Shown: piece by piece, positions 1-9,720 of the stretch
Layout: each line of letters starts with the position of its first letter
Numbering within the stretch: position 1 is the first letter of the stretch
NCBI GenBank assembly: GCA_958296015.1
Contig: CATQIH010000013.1
Span: forward strand, 338,081 to 402,080
DNA length: 64,000 nt
Direction of reading: 5' to 3'
Source of the DNA: Cyclobacteriaceae bacterium
GTDB lineage: Bacteria > Bacteroidota > Bacteroidia > Cytophagales > Cyclobacteriaceae
Program-made: the position numbers and the translations under genes
The notes under the pieces: model-generated
Database searches by the model: none
The model's input: the letters and a program-made list of their open reading frames with translations, nothing else
Told to the model about the DNA's origin: nothing

Positions 1-599
1 GGACAAATATTTGCTATGCACGTAGGCTGTATTGTGCTGAAAATTCATGGCTTCATGGTTTCCCAGCAGTGCATGTACATGGCCGCCCTGTGCCGCGGCT
101 TGCTCTTCTAGCTTATAGATCAGCCACAACAGTTGCGTCACATTTTTGCCTCTGTCTACCAGGTCGCCAACAATGGCCAGGTGCCCTTCATCAAAGGCCC
201 AGTTCATATTTTGATCAATCACGCCATGCACCAGCAGCAGCTGTAAAAAGCCTGAAAATTCCCCTCAATGTCAGATACGAGCAGCATTTTTTCGGGCATA
301 TCATATATGGTGGCAGGGGGAATATATGCAGACCGCAACCGGAACATAAACCGATCTTTTTCTTCATTGTCTACCCTACAACTGAATTTTGTACTCGGCA
401 GTTACCTCAATGTCATTTTCATTGATAACAAAATCTTTTTCGGATTTTTCTACCCTTATGACTCTCTTTGAATTTCCATTACCAAAAATATAAGGGCCAT
501 CCCAACCGCTTAATGTATTCTTATTCTTTCGGTTCAATAGCCATCTCATTGGTTCTGTAGGTTTGGTTTCGTGAAGTTCAAGTATGGTTTTCAGAACAT
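1..599 (-). pseudogene. Calcineurin-like metallophosphoesterase, frameshifted, cut by window edge
   Basis: Read on the minus strand, this stretch encodes pieces of a secreted metallophosphoesterase of the type common in Bacteroidota: GWDGPY near the N-terminal part, LLVSDIEGN, then GDLVDRG (about 157-178) and GNHE (about 55-70), the metal-binding motifs of the family. The pieces lie in different frames: one shift is needed near 372-380 and another near 245-249, in a T-run. An in-frame TAA at about 600 leaves no recognisable signal peptide or start upstream. The 3' part continues beyond position 1. Either the gene is decayed or the sequence has indel errors here. The family assignment is secure from the motifs; the functional state is not. 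Confidence 0.72.
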
Positions 600-1045
600 T
601 TTAAGGTGCTTTCCCTTACCACACATGCGCACTTAATGTCACTGGATTAAGGTTTTAATGTCTTGCTTAGTCGCTTCAGGGCCAACCAGATGACCCGGTC
701 AATTCTTTGCCGGATTACTTGGCCTTAGGCTTCAACCGGAAGGCCGTCTACTGTGGAGCAGAACCATAGAAATTCAATTCTTTAGACCTACTAGCAAGGT
801 ATTGCCTACCTCAAATCGGAGGCGGATAAGCTCATGGACTCTACAAGTAAGACTCTTAAACGCAAAGCTATGAATTTTTAAGTACTTTACTGGCATCGAT
901 GTATTTAAATGTATCATCCTTCCTAGTTTTCAAATATGTATAATATGTGATGTGTTCTTCATAAGTTTGCTAAAAGCATGTCTGTAAATTACTATGTTTT
1001 TTTACAAGTGAAATGAGTGTTTTACAAAAGTCAACCAAATATCTG
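600..1045. other. Gene-poor stretch
   Basis: About 445 bases with no convincing reading frame on either strand. It lies between the 5' ends of two divergent broken genes and would be expected to hold their promoters and the missing N-terminal codons of the phosphoesterase. Several short readable fragments occur, but none matches a family I can name. No repeats or hairpins of note were seen. Confidence 0.5.
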
Positions 1046-2483
1046 ATGAATAAGCGAGTCTACTACCTTTACCTTTACCTATGCCTAATAAGTTGTATGC
1101 TGTTCAGCGTTTCTGTAGCCTATGCACAGAATAGCCAGTCAGAGCAGAAAGATGCTGCAATGCTTAAAAAGTATTTTATGATGAAATGCTCACCCACGGC
1201 AAAGCCTACGAAGATCTGCGTTACCTGTGCAAAAACATTGGTAGTCGCGTTTCCGGATCGCCGCAGGCTGCGGCGGCAGTAGCGTGGGGCCAGCAGTTGA
1301 TGGAATCGTATGATTTTGATACCGTTTTTTTTGCAGGAAGTGATGGTGCCTTCACTGGGTACGCGGAGCAAAAGAGCAGGCACACGTCATAGACCCCACT
1401 ATGGGAAAAGTAGCCATGAACATAACGGCACTGGGTAATGCCGTAGGCACGGGGGATGAAGGCGTGTTTGCAGAAGTGATAGAAGTAAAAAGCCTGGATA
1501 CCCTTGCTGTGTTGGGCAAGAATAAGCTTTCTGGCAAAATTATTTTCTTCAACCGCCCAATGGATCAGACGCAGATCCAGACAGGCCATGCATACGGTAT
1601 GGCAGGTGATCAACGCAGAAGTGGCCCTGCTGAGGCAGCCAGATATGGTGCTAAAGGTGTGGTCGTGCGCACTCTATCTACCGCTTTTGACGATTTCCCG
1701 CATACGGGTAGTACGGTATATACCGAGGGCGTCAAAAAGATTCCGGCAGTGGCTATTAGTACCAACGATGCAGACCGGCTCAGTGAAATGCTGAAAAGAA
1801 ACCGAAACCTAAAATTTTATTTTGAAACCCACTGCCAGATGCTTCCCGAAGTGTTGTCATACAATGTGGTGGGCCAACTCAACGGCACAGAAAAGCCGGA
1901 TGAATATATCATCCTGGGCGGGCACCTGGACTCGTGGGACCTGGCAGAAGGTGCACACGATGATGGCACAGGTGTAGTGCAAGCTATTGAGGCACTGCGC
2001 ACCTTTAAAGCACTAGGCTACCGGCCTAAACACAGCATCAGGGCAGTGTTATTTATGAATGAAGAAAACGGACTGGCCGGGGGAAAAGAATACGCTGTAT
2101 TAGCCAGCAAAAATAATGAGAAACATATAGCAGCCATTGAGTCTGACGGAGGCGGCTTTACACCCCGCGGATTCAGGTTGGATGTCAACGATGCTGCTCT
2201 GAAACAGATACAACGCTGGTCTCCGCTGTTTCAGCCCTATGATATTCATAAATTTGAAGCAGGTGAAAGTGGCTCAGATGTAGAGCCATTGAAAGATCAG
2301 CAAGTGAATCTGATAGGATTAAGTGTAGATTCGCAACGCTATTTTGATATGCACCATTCGGCATTAGACGTATTTGAGATAGTCAACCGGCGGGAATTAC
2401 TGTTGGGAAGTGCAGCCATGGCCTCACTCATTTATCTGATAGATCAGTATGGACTAGAAAGCAATACAGCAGGCACCAGGTAG
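1046..2483 (+). pseudogene. M28 family zinc aminopeptidase, frameshifted in its first third
   Basis: The joined translation is a secreted M28 peptidase: signal peptide ending AYAQ from the ATG at 1046, an inserted protease-associated domain, then the catalytic core with GGHLDSWD and AHDDGTG (zinc ligands His and Asp), NEENG (catalytic Glu and ligand), ESDGGG and MHHSALD (last His ligand). Three shifts are needed to restore the frame: near 1172 (TATTTTATG), in the T8 run at 1325-1332, and near 1350 (CCTTCAC). From 1401 to the stop the frame is intact. All catalytic residues survive, so the gene would be active if the shifts are sequencing errors. A bidirectional terminator follows. The start was chosen for the signal peptide; the ATG at 1013 would add a hydrophilic leader. 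Confidence 0.75.
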
Positions 2484-2513
2484 GCGTACTCAGACAGTAT
2501 TTTGTGATTGTCA

Positions 2514-2550
2514 TAAAAAAAGCCGGTAGCGGAGCAGCTACTGGCTTTTT
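2514..2550. terminator. Bidirectional intrinsic terminator
   Basis: GCCGGTAGC and GCTACTGGC form a 9-bp stem (one G-U) with a six-base loop, flanked by A7 on the left and T5 on the right. It sits between the 3' ends of the convergent peptidase and sensor genes and could serve both. Confidence 0.8.
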
Positions 2551-2572
2551 GATATTAATAGGCATGGATGAG

Positions 2573-3955
2573 TTATATCAATTCTTTACTTTTCAACTGG
2601 TTTTCCAACGAAGCAATCTTCTGTACATACTCTTTTTCTTTGCGGAACATTTCTTCCTGTGTAGCCTGTAGCTCTTCCATATTTTGCCTCATCTCCTCTT
2701 CCTGTGCCCGCATCTCCTCAGATTGTGTCCTGGTCTGCTCCAGCAACACAGCCGTTTGGGCACTCACTTTGTGGTTGAGTATGGCAGAAGCCAGGCTTTC
2801 GCCTAGTTTCTCCAGAAAAGCCACCTGGTAAGGTGCTATTTCTTTGAATGAAGCTATCTCAAGAATGCCGGCAATATCTTCGTTGATCTTCAAAGGTAAA
2901 ATAAGCAGAAAACTCGGTGTAGCCTCTCCCAATCCTGAAGTGATATTGACATAGTTGGCAGGTATGCTGGTCATTTTGAGCGTTTCGCCTTCCAGAAATG
3001 TCTGCCCAACCAGTCCCTGGCCTATCTCTACGGTTTTTTCCATGTGTTTTTTTCTGTCATAAGCATAACAGGCAGTCATCTTCAAATATTTGTGATGATC
3101 CTCTTCGTGTAGTTCAAACAAAGCAGCCTGATTGGCTTCAATGTAGCGCACAATATCTGATATCAGATCATCATAAATTTCATGCAGGTTGTGGCTGTTT
3201 CTCAGCAATTCAGAAAATCGCGCAAGCCCAGTGGCTGTCCAATTACGTTTTTCGTCTTCAGCGTGCGATCTTTCTACTTCTTCCAGCGTCTGCTGAAACT
3301 TTTGCTGTGTGGCTTCCATCTCTTTTTTATTTTGCTCAAAGGAGTTAAGCATCAGCAATCGTTTTTTGTCTGTTTGCCTGTGAGAGGTGAGTAACAGATG
3401 CATAAAACTGATCAGTAAGCCATAGCCTAAAGCAAACATGTAAATTTCGCTATCATTGTTCCCACTGTTTTCCTTCGCTACTTGTAACAGTTCTTCCTGG
3501 AAAAGGAAGTCACTCATATACGGTAGACTTATTATCTGTAGAAAATTGACAAAGCTCGCAAAAAATATTGCCTTCTTTTCGCTAAAATGAAATAATATAA
3601 ACGGTAGTGTGCAAATGGCTATATCAAAAGCTATCAACACCGCATTAGAAGGTGCTCCGGGAGGGTACTATCATTCCGTATATAATGCCTGTAGAGACTA
3701 CCATCACAATGGATGTCAGAAAACGATAGAGATTAATAAATCCTGTTTTACCCAATAAGAGCATTCCTATCAGTACGGCTATAATCAATAAATTGATTTG
3801 GAGGATGGCTGGCATTTTTGATGGTGGTAGGAATAGTCATACATTCAGTACCAGTAACACCAGGTTAACTTTATTGGTAAGTATTACTTTCTCCTGTATC
3901 TCCTCAGGAAGTTTGTCGGATACGCCTGAATGGATATTTTTTTAAACAAATTCAT
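2573..3955 (-). pseudogene. Membrane-anchored GAF-domain sensor with coiled coil, disrupted N-terminus
   Basis: The intact C-terminal part (start of the uninterrupted frame near 3640) has membrane segments, a coiled coil with an Ala/Glu-rich heptad pattern, a GAF domain (LVGQTFLEG region, about residues 130-290 of that part) and a second coiled coil ending LKSKELI. It has no kinase or cyclase output domain. Upstream on the same strand the gene continues in other frames to an ATG at 3955 (MNLFKKIS), giving more membrane helices. To join these parts one needs a shift near 3920, readthrough of TGA at 3837-3839 and a shift in the C-rich run near 3655-3662. The N-terminal layout resembles the multi-TM input domains of Cytophagales signalling proteins. 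Ligand and partner are unknown. Confidence 0.62.
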
Positions 3956-4175
3956 GATGCTACTTTTGCTTTTTGGCAGGCAATATAGTGTGGTATGCCG
4001 AACAAAAACTTTTGTTTTCTCTATACAAATTACAGCATATGATTTTTCTATTAGTTGCTCAATAACAGATTTACTGACTTTCAATTATACAACTGCCACC
4101 AAAAAAAATAACAGGTTAGGAAATATATTCCCAGCAAACCTATAACTTTTGAACCTTCAATGAGAAAATAACCGT

Positions 4176-4832
4176 ATGGATCATCATTCACAGCAAGCTG
4201 ATTTCTGGAAAGGCACTTTTGGTAAAGAGTATACCGACCGGTGTACGTTCGAGAAGCAGGAGTGGGACAACCTATATATCCAGCAGTTTGGCAATACCAA
4301 AACAGCGATGAACGAAAGTTTCATTGGTCACTTGCCTAAAGATATCCGTATTTTGGAAGTGGGGTGCAACACAGGGCATCAGTTGCGGGGCTTTCAGCGA
4401 CAGGGTTTTCAGTATCTTTATGGCATTGAGCTACAATGGTATGGGATAGAAAAAAGCAAAAACTATGTCACAAAACATCAATTCATACAAGGTAATGCAG
4501 TAGACCTGCCTTTCAAAGACCATTTTTTTGGCCTTGTATGCACCAATGGTGTGCTCATCCACATCGCCCCCGAAACACTGGATAAGGTGATGGATGAAAT
4601 GTATCGCTGCACTTCAAAATATATTTTCGGATGGGAATATTATGCAGAAGAGATGACAGACATCGATTACCGTGGCAACGCTGGCTATCTGTGGAAAGCA
4701 GACTATGCTGCTATCTTCATGAGGAGATTTCCTGACCTTCAACTGGTCAAAAAAGAATTCATACCGTTTATCAATGCGGAAGAAAAAGGAAATGTCAACT
4801 GTATGTATTTGCTGGAGAAGCCGGAACCCTGA
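4176..4832 (+). CDS. Class I SAM methyltransferase, pseudaminic-acid-associated type
   Basis: This 218-residue protein starts with a FWKGTFGKEYTDR segment typical of the methylases found with pseudaminic acid and other surface-glycan genes. The SAM-binding motif I is ILEVGCNTG (about residues 58-66), followed by an acidic loop (GIEL) and NAVDLPF (motif II region). No transmembrane segment is present. It is the only intact gene in the first 6 kb. The broken MenE-like gene follows 28 bp downstream on the same strand. The substrate is unknown; the family link to nonulosonic acid pathways is by resemblance, and no pse genes lie nearby, so a role in another glycan is equally possible. Confidence 0.72.
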   Translation: MDHHSQQADFWKGTFGKEYTDRCTFEKQEWDNLYIQQFGNTKTAMNESFIGHLPKDIRILEVGCNTGHQLRGFQRQGFQYLYGIELQWYGIEKSKNYVTKHQFIQGNAVDLPFKDHFFGLVCTNGVLIHIAPETLDKVMDEMYRCTSKYIFGWEYYAEEMTDIDYRGNAGYLWKADYAAIFMRRFPDLQLVKKEFIPFINAEEKGNVNCMYLLEKPEP

Positions 4833-4860
4833 TGTATGTTGCTGTTGAGCGACCAAACTT

Positions 4861-6050
4861 ATGCCTACAATATTTGTTCAGAATCAGCAAATTCCCGTAG
4901 ATGCTATACGGGAAGCGGGAAGAAATAAAGATATACCGCCATTTTACCCTACTATCGCCTTACTTTCAGTCAGCTATCATATTTTGCCACCAGTGGCTGA
5001 ACCAGGCAAGTTCCTTTGAGGTGCCTACATCAGGATCTACCGGAGTGCCCCAAACCCACTACGATCAGTAGGCAGCAGATGCAGGCCAGTGCACATATGA
5101 CCCTACGCACCTTACAATTGCAATCTACAGACACTGCCCTGGTTTGCCTGAATGTAGCCTACATTGCCGGCAAAATGATGCTTGTACGTGCCCTTGAGAC
5201 AGGCATGAACATAGTAATTGTTACACCCGGAAGCCTGCCTTTTGCCCAGGTTCCCCCGGAGATCATCATTAGGTTTGCCGCTATGGTACCCCTACAGGTG
5301 CAGGCCACACTGGATAGTGCCGCACTGGATAGTGCCGCACTGGATAGTGCCGCACTGGATAGTGCCACACTGGATAGTGCCACACTGAAAGATGGAGACA
5401 CTCATATTGGTCTTTTGAATCAGTTGAAAGCATTGTTGATAGGAGGAGCACCCGTTTCTTACACTTTAGAGCAGCAGATTATTCAGATGATCCGGGCCCC
5501 GGTGTATATTACCTATGGCATGACCGAGACCGTATCGCATATTGCTTTGCGGCAGCTTAATAGCGGCAACACTGATTATACTGCGCTGGATGGTATTCAA
5601 CTAGCAGTTGATGATCGCTCATGCCTGACCATACAGGGAACTGTTACCAACCACCAGAAGATTGTAACCAATGATATTGTTGAGTTGGCTGATGACCGGC
5701 ATTTCAGATGGATAGGTAGAGCAGACCATGTGATTAACAGCGGAGGGTACAAGGTGTTTCCGGAAAAAGTAGAAAATGTACTGGCTGGTATTTTACATCA
5801 GCAATCTATCCCATATGCATTGATGATAGGTAGCTTGCCGGATGAACGTCTGGGCAACAAAGTAGTGCTAATGCTAGAGGGAGAAGCACTTCTGGCAGCA
5901 CAAGAGCAAAAACTGCAATCCGAAATAGTTCGGCGATTACCACGCTATGAAATACCAAAAGCCATATTTTACGTGCCTGCTTTCATCATGACAAACACGG
6001 GCAAAGTGAAAAGGAAAGCTACTATTTCGCTGATTAACACAAATGAATAG
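4861..6050 (+). pseudogene. menE: MenE-like o-succinylbenzoyl-CoA ligase (AMP-forming), frameshifted, with a minisatellite
   Basis: Pieces in three frames together match the short Bacteroidota MenE, the AMP-forming ligase of menaquinone synthesis. The ATP-binding loop TSGSTG lies at about 5026-5043, followed after a frame change by ISRQQM, AGKMMLVRALE, YGMTET, GRADHVINSGG and KVKRKAT, the last two being the hinge region and the catalytic Lys region. Shifts are required near 4942-4946 (T4) and in the C4 tract at about 5048-5051. A 15-bp unit repeated five times (5310-5384) inserts LDSAA/LDSAT repeats between FAAMVPLQVQAT and the core, not expected in the family. If menE is truly broken the cell needs another copy; otherwise the shifts are sequence errors. 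No other men genes are in the window. Confidence 0.68.
5310..5384 (+). repeat. 15-bp tandem repeat inside the MenE-like gene, five units
   Basis: Five consecutive copies of CTGGATAGTGCCGCA (the last two with CACA in place of CGCA). The unit is a multiple of three and adds LDSAA x3 and LDSAT x2 without shifting the frame. A short in-frame minisatellite of this kind is prone to copy-number change. Confidence 0.95.
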
Positions 6051-6097
6051 ACTGATGGCGCAAACAGATGCCTTTTTTCTTCGGTAAATATGCAAAG

Positions 6098-7123
6098 TTA
6101 CGTAGTTCGCTTTTCATCAATATACCTTTGAAAAGAATAAGGTTTGTTTGCCATCAACTGTAGTTGATCATCTGAGAAAGCGTCTTTGTACTTGGACAAG
6201 GACTCATTTTTTTGTCCAAAAAGGCTATTGGTATATTCTATCTGAAAGATCAACCGCTCTCCGCTTTCTACCACTTTGCCTTTATGAATACCACTGGTAT
6301 CTACGGCCATCACCGTGCCGATACCACCCTTGATTACTTGAATATCCTCCTGAGGATAAGCTGTAGTGATTTGTTCGTCTGAAAATCGTTGGTCAGCGTA
6401 CAAAGATTGAGGTTTGTATTTATGCGATTTTTTCACATAGCAATGTGGGCCATTGTGTTCGTTTACATCTGTCAGGTATACAAAAAACTTTAGAAATTTT
6501 AGATGGTCCATATCAAAGTGATATAGTTGTGCAGCTTCACTACTGGCTTTGTTTAAGTGGTTGGCACTCCACCACATCAGTATCAAATCATTGATGGGTT
6601 TACAGTCCAGATATTCCTGTGCGATAGCAAAGAAATTCATATCAGTAATGATCTCTCTTACCTCATTGTTTTTGATGATATCCTGTTCTCTGAATTTATA
6701 CATAGGTGCCTGTAGCCGCTGTGGATCAAAGCGTATGTATTCGTGTTCTTGCTTAGAAGGGACTGTATTAGCTGGATTATTCTTAGCAAACTCTATCAAT
6801 GCATTGCAGATAGGCATAGGTACTTTTTCTTCGAAGACATAGTACCCATGCTCTCTGATCTGATGGGTAATATCGCACACTTTTTCTTGGCCAAAGCTGC
6901 CTAAAACACCGGTAGTTGTGGCAGGCATATCATATTTCCCTACATCTTTGGAAATCTTGTCGGAAAAAAACCGGTTTATCTTTCCTTGTGTAAGCCCATA
7001 CAACTTGCGAAAACTCAGGTATGCATACTTGTTAGTCTTATGAAATAATTTGTGCTGAATATACCCGATAAGAAATACAGGATAATAGAGGAAAAGTTGA
7101 AAAAGCTGCATAGGGTTTTTCAT
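6098..7123 (-). CDS. Phytanoyl-CoA dioxygenase (PhyH)-like Fe(II)/2-oxoglutarate oxygenase
   Basis: A 341-residue protein with the non-haem iron signature of PhyH-like oxygenases: HFDMDH supplies the His-X-Asp pair and IHKGKVVESGERL holds the distal His and the Arg that binds 2-oxoglutarate. The N-terminus has a hydrophobic stretch (LFLYYPVFLIGYI) that could associate with the membrane. It starts 4 bp after the upstream methyltransferase gene, so the two are almost certainly cotranscribed. The substrate is unknown. A methyltransferase plus a hydroxylase with no glycosyltransferase nearby suggests modification of a small molecule, lipid or glycan residue. Confidence 0.68.
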   Translation of the reverse strand: MKNPMQLFQLFLYYPVFLIGYIQHKLFHKTNKYAYLSFRKLYGLTQGKINRFFSDKISKDVGKYDMPATTTGVLGSFGQEKVCDITHQIREHGYYVFEEKVPMPICNALIEFAKNNPANTVPSKQEHEYIRFDPQRLQAPMYKFREQDIIKNNEVREIITDMNFFAIAQEYLDCKPINDLILMWWSANHLNKASSEAAQLYHFDMDHLKFLKFFVYLTDVNEHNGPHCYVKKSHKYKPQSLYADQRFSDEQITTAYPQEDIQVIKGGIGTVMAVDTSGIHKGKVVESGERLIFQIEYTNSLFGQKNESLSKYKDAFSDDQLQLMANKPYSFQRYIDEKRTT

Positions 7124-7127
7124 AATA

Positions 7128-7871
7128 TTATTTTTTGATAGAGAAAATAGCGATCACAGATCCTTTTGTATGACTTCTTTGAGGAAGTATGCTGTGACTG
7201 AAATAGGTATGGTCTATGTGCTCTCTGAAATACTCCAAAATTTTATCAATGTGGTCGGTTACACGTTTTGAGCCGGGTTTGTAGCCTAATTCTTTGATCT
7301 GGTGTGCTGCTTCTTCTCCGCCAAACTCAACACCCACAGCAACAATACCCCCGTTTCTTGTTACCCTCACCACTTCTTGAGCAGCCTTGTACGGATCTTC
7401 GCTATAAGCAATAACCCAACCCATCACAACAGCGTCAAAAGCATTATCTTGGTAAGGCATTTGATGCATATCTCCCAAATCTATCCAGGGAGAATAAGTG
7501 ATCAGATCCAGGCCACGTATATGTCCTGGCATAAATCCATAACCAATAAGGCTCAGTATTTCACCTTCCGTTCTAGGTCCTATCGTTAGTATGTTGGCAT
7601 CCATGCCCAATGACTCAATAACGCTCAGTGGTTTGATGAGTGCTAGAGAACGCACAACGGCTAGGTCTTTTAGCCCTTTTAGGTTATGAGAGATGGTATT
7701 GGAGGCAATTCCTTCATGATGATGCTCAAAGGTTCTTAGCTTCCTTCTTAGCTTTGCAAAATAAATATACCGTACATAAGCTACTATATATCGTATTGCA
7801 TCAATGAGAAGCAGTTGGTGAAGAAACCCAACTAATAAACCTTTGTACTTATGTTTATTATGGTCTTTCAT
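7128..7871 (-). CDS. SAM-dependent methyltransferase-like protein
   Basis: A 247-residue protein with a methyltransferase-11-like core: ILTIGPRTEGE replaces the usual Gly-rich motif I, followed by GLDLITYSPWIDLGDMHQMPY and AFDAVVMGWVIAYSEDP, the typical motif II/III region, and VRVTRNGGIVAVGVEF. The N-terminal 50 residues are basic and partly hydrophobic (LHQLLLIDAIRYIVAYV), suggesting peripheral membrane attachment. It is the first gene of a two-gene unit with the PhyH-like oxygenase. Motif I is degenerate (GPRTEGE rather than GxGxG), so activity is likely but not certain. Confidence 0.6.
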   Translation of the reverse strand: MKDHNKHKYKGLLVGFLHQLLLIDAIRYIVAYVRYIYFAKLRRKLRTFEHHHEGIASNTISHNLKGLKDLAVVRSLALIKPLSVIESLGMDANILTIGPRTEGEILSLIGYGFMPGHIRGLDLITYSPWIDLGDMHQMPYQDNAFDAVVMGWVIAYSEDPYKAAQEVVRVTRNGGIVAVGVEFGGEEAAHQIKELGYKPGSKRVTDHIDKILEYFREHIDHTYFSHSILPQRSHTKGSVIAIFSIKK

Positions 7872-7879
7872 ATTTAAGG

Positions 7880-7887
7880 TATATTTG
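7880..7887 (+). promoter_or_regulatory. Candidate Bacteroidota -7 box (TATATTTG)
   Basis: TATATTTG matches the TAnnTTTG consensus of the Bacteroidota primary sigma factor on the plus strand, 108 bp before the histidine kinase ATG. No clear -33 TTTG lies at 19-21 bp, so the call is tentative. Confidence 0.3.
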
Positions 7888-7995
7888 CTTGTAATATATA
7901 CTAAATTAGTATCTTACAAAAGCTGATACACGCTTGAAAATTTGGGATGAAAAACCATTAGGTACACAAAACTGTAATTATAATATGCAAATGCT

Positions 7996-9654
7996 ATGCA
8001 GTACACAGACAAGGACAGACCAGATAATTTTACTCCCCCGGCAGCAGCAGAAGATGTAAGCAAAGAAGCACTGGCACAGTCTTATTATCATCTTTATGAT
8101 CAATACAGGCAGTTGCAGCACGATTTTCATCAGCTAACCGAAGCCTATGAAGCTACTCAGGTTGAATATACCGAAAGCTCGTTGTTTGATGTGCTGGAAA
8201 GTAGTCCGGAGATTATCCTTTCTATCAACAGGCAACATGAGGTAACAATGATGAACAGTGCCTGCGAAAAACACTTTGCAGAACTGTACCACGTGCACAT
8301 AAAAACAGGAGACAGTCTGGATAGTATCTTTGATGAGGATGAACAGATTTACTGGCATCCCATTTTTGCTGCAGTATTTGAAGGCAACTTCCAAAAGTCT
8401 GTTCTGCAAAAGAACGTAAACGGTAAGATAAGCTACTTGGAAACCATGCTGTATCCAATGTACACCGGGCAAGATACCATCAACTATATCAGCGTTTACT
8501 GCAAAGATATCACGGAAAGCCAACTTACAGAGCAAGCCATTCGAGAGAACGAGCAAAACCTTTCAGAGGCACACAAAATAGCCAGGTCAGGAAGTTGGGA
8601 ATACCATGTCAAAGAGCAAAAGGTGACACTGGGCAAAGAAACAATCATCTTATTTGCCCTGCCCGATCCGGGTGAAAAGGTTACCCTGCCTATTGAGGAA
8701 ATACTGCTCAACTTTATTTATCCGGATGATCTGCCATACTTTGTGTGCAAGCTTTCTGCGGCCATGCAGTACCTGAACCAGCCAGAAAAATACCAGGATT
8801 ATTTCGAGTACCGGTTTGTTCGTCCGGATGGAGAAATCAGGCATCTGGTACTTTACGCGCATTTTAAAAACAATCAGCCTGATACTATCTATGGCGTTAC
8901 ACGCGATGTGACCGAGCAAAAGGAGATAGAAAAACGGCTGATAGAGCAAAACCAGGAGCTAACAAAAGTCAACAACGAGATAGATCGCTTTGTGTACCGT
9001 GTTTCGCACGACCTACGTGCACCTATTGCCTCTATCCTTGGGTTGATCAACATTGCTCGCTATGAAACCTGCCTGGATAAGATTATGGAGTACCTCACGC
9101 TACAGGAAAAAAGTATGCTGAAGATGGACGGGTTCATTCAGGAAATTATAGATTTCTCAAAAAACTCACGGCTACAGATCAGCAAAGATCCTATCGACTT
9201 CAAGCTCCTTGTCAGCAAAGTTTTTGAGGCACAAAGCCACACCCCGAACGTTCAACTTGTTGCTCTGCAATCTACCATCAACCAAACCGGAGTATTGATT
9301 TCTGATCAGCACAGAATCTATGTCATCTTCAACAGCATCGTGATGAATGCTATACGCTATGCAAACCTCAAACAGAAGAAGCCGTGGGTGAAGATTACAG
9401 TGAGCGTTTCTCCAAAAGAGGTAGTGGTTACCGTCAAAGACAATGGAATTGGTATCCACGAGAAACATCTCAACCATATATTCGACATGTTCTATCGCGC
9501 CAACGATATCAATCCAGGTAGCGGACTTGGGCTGTATGTTGCCAAAGAGACGGCCCAAAAGCTTGGTGGGCATATCACCCTGTCTTCCACCCTGGGAGAG
9601 GGCACCTGCTTCAACATTGTACTGCCTAACCTGGATACGCATTCATATTCGTAG
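7996..9654 (+). CDS. PAS-domain sensor histidine kinase
   Basis: A 552-residue soluble kinase without signal peptide or membrane segments. An N-terminal coiled coil (QYRQLQHDFHQL) precedes two PAS domains: the first about residues 55-175, the second (PAC-type, YRFVRPDGEIRHL) about 195-310. A HisKA dimerisation domain follows with the phospho-acceptor His at residue 338 (VSHDLRAPI), then a HATPase_c domain with NAIRYAN (N box), DNGIGI (G1) and GSGLGL (G2). No receiver domain and no adjacent response regulator gene are present, so its partner is encoded elsewhere. The signal is presumably cytosolic. The next plus-strand gene starts about 65 bp downstream and may be cotranscribed. Confidence 0.9.
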   Translation: MQYTDKDRPDNFTPPAAAEDVSKEALAQSYYHLYDQYRQLQHDFHQLTEAYEATQVEYTESSLFDVLESSPEIILSINRQHEVTMMNSACEKHFAELYHVHIKTGDSLDSIFDEDEQIYWHPIFAAVFEGNFQKSVLQKNVNGKISYLETMLYPMYTGQDTINYISVYCKDITESQLTEQAIRENEQNLSEAHKIARSGSWEYHVKEQKVTLGKETIILFALPDPGEKVTLPIEEILLNFIYPDDLPYFVCKLSAAMQYLNQPEKYQDYFEYRFVRPDGEIRHLVLYAHFKNNQPDTIYGVTRDVTEQKEIEKRLIEQNQELTKVNNEIDRFVYRVSHDLRAPIASILGLINIARYETCLDKIMEYLTLQEKSMLKMDGFIQEIIDFSKNSRLQISKDPIDFKLLVSKVFEAQSHTPNVQLVALQSTINQTGVLISDQHRIYVIFNSIVMNAIRYANLKQKKPWVKITVSVSPKEVVVTVKDNGIGIHEKHLNHIFDMFYRANDINPGSGLGLYVAKETAQKLGGHITLSSTLGEGTCFNIVLPNLDTHSYS

Positions 9655-9720
9655 CAAATATCGACAGGTATGCATAAAATGGGTACCTTTGCCTCTTTTG
9701 TAATACCATGCTTGTATACC

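Noticed and set aside
600..1045. Remnant of a transposase or recombinase
   Set aside because: Short readable fragments exist but I could not match any to a family with confidence.
3930..4145. Small plus-strand frame near 4.0 kb
   Set aside because: It overlaps the 5' end of the minus-strand sensor gene and its low-complexity hydrophobic product matches nothing; the minus-strand reading has clear family signal.
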